From contig NW_025408683.1 of NCBI RefSeq assembly GCF_020360975.1, positions 1 through 64,000 on the forward strand: 64,000 nt of DNA. The letters run 5' to 3'. Each line of letters opens with the position of its first letter. Position 1 is the stretch's first letter. The notes beneath the pieces are model-generated. The model did no database searches and was not told the DNA's origin. It saw only the letters and a program-made list of their open reading frames with translations. Positions 59,151-64,000 of the stretch are shown here, in pieces. The position numbers were made by a program, and so were the translations under genes. Origin of the DNA: Hirsutella rhossiliensis (Eukaryota; Ascomycota; Sordariomycetes; Hypocreales; Ophiocordycipitaceae).

Positions 59151-60524
59151 GGCGCAGTCTTCCACATGATCGTCAGCGACGTTGGATACCGGCCAACACG
59201 AGCAGGGGCATACGTCACGAGGTGAAAATAGGCGGCCGGGCCAAGAAACGGCTTCGTATCTACATCCGACCTCTGCGGGCTCGTCCGGGGTTCAAACGGC
59301 GGCCTCTTCATGGCTTGGCCCCGAAGCCGTGTCGGCAGCCGTCGTTGTCTTTTTATCCACCATCGGACAGCGTGTGCGAGATGAAAGTTGTCGACGATGA
59401 AGCGCTGCCGACCCAGCAAGTGAGGTAGTGGATGAAAAGTGGACAATGTCTGCTGGCGACCGGCGCCCCTAGTTCGTTGCCAACCAGAATTGACGGCAGA
59501 GCGACACATCAAGATATCTGGAGGTAGGGCCCGGCGTGACCTTTTCAGGAATACCGTGCCATGCACAATGATCTGTCTGTTTGTGTTGTGTATCCATACA
59601 GGTGCAACATCGAATGCGGGTGCGTGACAAGCTCTGTCACAAAGTGGCCATTGGATGCTTGTGAGCTGGCGACGGCCCGGAATTGTGGAAGCGCGCACCG
59701 GTGAGATGCTGCCTTTGCAGGCAACGAGTACAGTCAGTACACGCATGTTCCTGCGACTGAGACTGGATGGATATTGCGAGTGCTTGAAAAATAAGGATGA
59801 AAGGCAATAGTTATGTATACGTAACGTCCAAACTGTTTTCTCCAAACTTCATACCGCGACCTCATATCGTTGATATCGTTGTTCCAGTTCAGATGATAGC
59901 ATGAACTTGAAGTCCCATACCGCGAATTACGAACCAGCTCCTACAGACAGTAATAGCATGGAACGACTAAAGAGGCATGCAGAAAATAGAGCCAAGACAG
60001 TGCCGAGGGAGGGTCCTTCGGCTTCGGCCCCATGTAGAATCACTTCCCTTATAGAGGGGGCGCAGACTGCTTGAGATTCAATCTCAATATGCTTCTCGCC
60101 TGATTATATCTATGTGTCAACCTATTTCATACATATCTGTATCCACTGTAGGCCTCCAAATACCAGGGCGCAACTTAGGACACTGCTGACAAGCATACAC
60201 ACGCCGTCCACCACAAGCTGTCACATGTTGTGCCTGAAACCTCATCAGGATTGGAGATGTAAGCCACTACTAGATCGGCATCAAATCAGACAAGAAGTCC
60301 ATAATAATTGCATAAGAGTACATGCATCGTGTGTGGCGGAGAGATGCCATAAATCCACAGAATGTTCACTCCCACTTAATTCTACGTGTAACAACGATTC
60401 CTATTCCAACGACTACTCCCCGAAGCCAGCAGAACCAGGCGTGGTGTCGAAAAGAATTTCGTGGAATAAGACACAGGAAATCAACAGTGTCTTTGGCACC
60501 TTGAAACATTGCAAACCCAACGCC
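59151..60524. promoter_or_regulatory. Divergent region between the efflux pump and the polyketide synthase
   Basis: About 1.3 kb separates the two divergent genes. A TATA-like CTTATAGAGG at about 60,050 and GATTATATC near 60,103 could serve the synthase. The long - strand frame over 59,021-59,845 has no recognisable domain and overlaps the transporter N-terminus in another frame. No specific factor site was identified. Confidence 0.4.
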
Positions 60525-63500
60525 ATGGAGTCTATGCCACCAGGCTCTACGGCCGCGCAAGGGGATGCCACGGATGCGATCGCGGTCATCGGTCTCTCGC
60601 TACGATTCCCCGAAGATGCAGTCTCCAGCCAAGGTTTCTGGAAGATGATTTTGGAAAAGCGCTGCGCGTCGAAGCGGTTTCCGGACGATCGCATCAACCT
60701 CGGTGGAATCTATCATCCAGACAGTACTAGACATGACACAGTCAGTCCACTTCGCCATTTGTGTCCCCCATGACTCCGTGGGGGCCCAATTATATCGGCT
60801 CTGACTGTCAGATTAAAAGGTCGCTCTGCAAGGGGGTCACTTCCTCAGCGAAGACGTTGCTGCTTTTGATGCCCCCTTCTTCTCCATCTCTGCCAGCGAA
60901 GCCGCCTCGATGGACCCCCAACAACGCCATCTCCTTGAGATTACCTATAGGGCCCTTGAGAGCGGTGGGTATTCTCCCGTGGTCATTAGACAAATGCTGA
61001 AACAGGGACAGCGGGTATCTCGATGCAGGATATTGCGGGCTCCAACACCTCAGTCTTCACTGGATGTTTCACAGACGATTACAGAACCATGTACCACAAG
61101 GATGTTGATGACGCCGCCCCCTATGCTGCCACGGGTCTAACTATCGCGCTCAATGCAAACAGAGTAAGCTGGTTCTTCAACACGCGCGGGACAAGCGTCA
61201 ACATCGCTACCGCGTGCTCAAGCAGCCTCGTAGCGTTGGACCTTGCTTGCCAAAATCTCCGGTCGGGAGAGTCAAATCTGGTGCGTGGCAATCGTCTGTT
61301 TAATGTTGCAGTGAATGAGCATGATTCTGATCGCTGAATGACGAACGCAGAGCATCGCATCGGGTGTCAACCTCATCCTGGGTCCCGATCCCTTCCTCCT
61401 TCTTTCTGACATGAACATGCTTTCAAGAGACAGTCGGTGTTGGAGCTTCGACGAGCGTGCAAATGGCTACGCCAGGGGTGAAGGGGTAGCGGTCCTCATT
61501 CTGAAGCGAGTATCCGATGCGATCCGAGATGGGGATACGATTCGTGCCGTGGTGGCTTCCACCGCTTCAAGCCACGATGGCTTCACGCCCGGCATCGCCC
61601 AACCCAGTCAAAGGTCCCAAGAGCTGCTGATGAGACAGTGTTACGCCAAGGCTGGCCTAGACATGAGTCGAACCGCGCTCTGTGAAGCACACGGAACGGG
61701 GACGCCTGTAGGAGACGTAAGTTTCGGGTCTACGGGCATCAATCATTTCACTGACTATGCTGTTCATGAAACTAACGAGAGTTTTAAGCCGATCGAAGCA
61801 AACGCTATAGGAAACGTCTTTCGTCAAAGACGTGCATCGGACAATCCATTATACGTGTATAAACTCCCCTCCCTGCCACTTCAACGCTTGAACTAACCAA
61901 CTTTAGGCAGCGGTGCCGTCAAATCTAACATCGGTCATCTCGAGGGCGCTTGCGGGATTGCTGGGGTCATCAAGGCCATCCTGTCATTGGAAACAGCAGT
62001 CATCCCCCCCAACACGAACATGGATGTTGTGAACAGCAAAATAGACGAGCAACATTTGCGAATCAAATTCCCGAGGTCTGCGATTCCGTGGCCTAGACCT
62101 GGACTTCGACGAGCCTCGGTCAACTCGTTCGGATTCGGCGGTGCCAATGCCCATGCTGTTGTTGACGACGCCTATCACTTTTTGCTGGAGCACAACCTGA
62201 AGGGAAACCATAACACCGTTACAGAAGTTCCTCTGCTTGGCAGTGTGTTTGATTCAGGACGCATTAGTTTGAGCCAGCGCTGGCTCGCTCCACTTTTCAA
62301 AGGACAAGGACCCAAGGAGATGACGCCCAAGATCCTTATATTTTCGTCCGCAGATGAAAGAGGCATAGCCCGTGTCACGCTGGCTTTGGCCGATCACTAC
62401 CAGAATCTAGAGTTTGCTGAGGGTTGGGAAAGAGACGAATATCTGAGTCACGTTGCATACACCCTGGCTTCGCGAAGGAGCAGGCTCGCTTGGAGATCAT
62501 TTTCGCTTTGCTTCACGCCGCGGGCCCTCTGCCTGCCAGAGACAGCCATCTCCAAGCCGCTGCGGCCAAGCAGGCGGCCAAAGCTTGCCTTCATCTTCAC
62601 CGGCCAGGGAGCACAATGGGCTCAGATGGGCAGAGAGCTCCTCGACTGCGATGTTTTCCGCCTCAGTCTCGAGGCTGCCGAGTCATACTTGCATTCGCTG
62701 GGGTGTCAATGGCCCCTCATAGGTCTTCAACTCTGGATGACTTGACCGAGATGAGTATTGGCTAACTACGGCGCAGAATCTCTCCTTGAACCCGCCGACT
62801 CCAGCCGAATCCACCATCCTCAGTTCAGCCAGACCCTTTCCACGGCTTTGCAAGTCGCTTTGGTGGAACTGCTTCATGCCTACGGGATCAAGCCAAGCGC
62901 TGTCATCGGCCACTCTTCAGGCGAGATTGCCGCGGCGTGAGGTCACCGACTCCCAAGACGAAACTATATGCTAACTGGTGGCATTCCATAGGTACTGTGC
63001 TGGATCCATATCACGCGAATCGGCGTGGAAGATTGCTTATATGCGCGGGCTCCATACTTCGAAACTCTTGGACTGCGCTGTCACCATGGCAATGATTTCA
63101 GTCGGAGTAACGGCGGAGCGTGCGAAAGAGTTTTTGGACTCAATGCCTCCAGCATCGGGACACCCTCTTGTCGTGGCATGTCGGAATAGCCCGGGGAACG
63201 TGACCATATCGGGAGACAAAGTACAGATTGATGCCCTGGTGTTGCTGCTCGAGAAGTCACAAGTATTTCATCGAAAGCTCAAGGTCGACATTGCCTACCA
63301 CTCGCCGCACATGGAGCAAGTGGCCGGAGACTTCTTGGACTCGGTCCAGGACATTCAACCGGGACACGAGGCTGGCACCTCTGCGATCATGATCTCAACG
63401 GTCACGGGGCAGAGAATATCGACTGACAGGATTTGCCAGCCGTCCTACTGGGCGCAAAACATGGTTTCTCTCGTGCGTTTTGACGAGGCTATCGAGAGAA

Positions 63501-64000
63501 TATGCGCGCATAGCGTGCGCAAGAAGCTTGATGGAAGCCACTTGAACAGGCTTCAGGTCGATGTCTGTCTCGAAGTCGGGCCCCATCCCGCACTGGCCGA
63601 GCCCGTCCGAGACATTACCAATCTCAGGAACAAGCAGATGGTGTATCTCTCTTCCCTTCGTCGGGGGTGCTCGGCTCAAGTATCAATTCTCGAGGCTGCT
63701 GGCCGACTACACTGCCTGGGATTTCCCGTGGATATTCACTACATCAATCATGGTGATGTGCCGAGAGCGCACCTCATGGCTCTCTGTGACCTTCCGGGAT
63801 ATCCCTTTGACCACTCCAAAAGCTACATGCACGAGAGCCGGATCAGCAAGGGCCTGAGACTCCGCTCGCAGCCAAAACTGGATCTCCTCGGGAAACAGGT
63901 GGGCGACTGGAACCCTCTAGATGCGAAGTGGCGTACCTTTCTCAGATTGTCAGAGTTGCCCTGGATGGAAGATCACAAGGTGGACACCCTATACCCTTTA
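60525..64000 (+). CDS. Highly reducing polyketide synthase, 5' part (KS-AT-DH; runs off the window)
   Basis: Iterative type I synthase assembling a reduced polyketide chain in the cytosol. Eight exons join in phase: 60525-60740, 60820-60964, 61012-61280, 61351-61716, 61789-61856, 61911-62722, 62777-62936, 62992-64000. They give over 1,010 residues, open at the window edge. Ketosynthase (about residues 20-440): [19 protein letters not shown], active-site Cys in [10 protein letters not shown], first His in [11 protein letters not shown], second in KSNIGHLEG, then [12 protein letters not shown]. Acyltransferase (about 575-880): [10 protein letters not shown], nucleophile in [20 protein letters not shown]. 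Dehydratase starts near 976 ([16 protein letters not shown]) with its His in WMEDHKV. Two introns have weak sites (acceptor AAAAG at 60,819; donor GTCTTC at 62,723), but only these restore the family sequence. All KS and AT catalytic residues are present. The efflux pump lies divergently upstream. The product cannot be predicted from this part. Confidence 0.93.

Noticed and set aside
59021..59845. 274-codon - strand open frame upstream of the efflux pump
   Set aside because: Composition is Arg/Pro-rich without motifs, and its 3' part lies out of frame over the transporter's first helix.

Overview
The window is nuclear DNA of a filamentous ascomycete. The evidence is short spliceosomal introns (45-80 bp) with CTRAY-type branch sites, a Fot1/pogo transposon, Ty1/copia and Ty3/gypsy retroelements, a large block with the CA/TG depletion left by repeat-induced point mutation (RIP), and a highly reducing polyketide synthase (HR-PKS) with other secondary-metabolism families beside it. 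A broken gene related to the heat-labile-enterotoxin-like ADP-ribosyltransferases points to an insect-associated member of the Hypocreales (Ophiocordyceps/Metarhizium type). The species assignment is inference.

Layout. 1-5,000: a dead Fot1/pogo element with TIRs and TA target duplication, then a pseudogene of an enterotoxin-A-like secreted protein. 5,760-41,100: a RIP-mutated block about 35 kb long, built by nesting. The oldest layer is a destroyed copy of a giant fungal protein with DUF6606-type similarity (5,770-8,579, resuming at 14,080). It is split by a complete RIP-mutated copia element (8,580-14,079). Then come parts of two copies (A and B) of one Ty3/gypsy element. Copy A is split by an intact-looking, non-RIPed chromovirus with identical LTRs (18,821-24,397) and by a solo copia LTR (25,272-25,836). 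A second copia element (26,595-32,617) lies at the A/B junction without a target duplication. A tandem spacer-plus-LTR duplication ends copy B.

41,100-47,500: normal base composition, few genes: a zinc-finger-like scrap, a low-confidence reverse-strand gene, and a protein with two KilA-N/APSES-like DNA-binding domains beside a kinase tail. 47,503-49,537: an intact six-exon MFS sugar transporter with a cluster of CreA-type sites upstream and one GC-AG intron. 50,895-64,000: a secondary-metabolite neighbourhood. It holds an FSH1-type serine hydrolase pseudogene, an alpha/beta hydrolase of the toxin-biosynthesis (LPX1/AKT2-like) kind whose stop seems lost, a P450 3' fragment, a rhodopsin-like membrane protein pseudogene, a decayed MFS efflux pump, and divergent from it an HR-PKS whose KS-AT-DH exons read cleanly to the window edge.

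The picture is a gene-poor, transposon-loaded (perhaps subtelomeric) segment. The cluster's core synthase still looks coding while most accessory genes carry frameshifts or nonsense codons. No tRNA, rRNA or CRISPR was seen.
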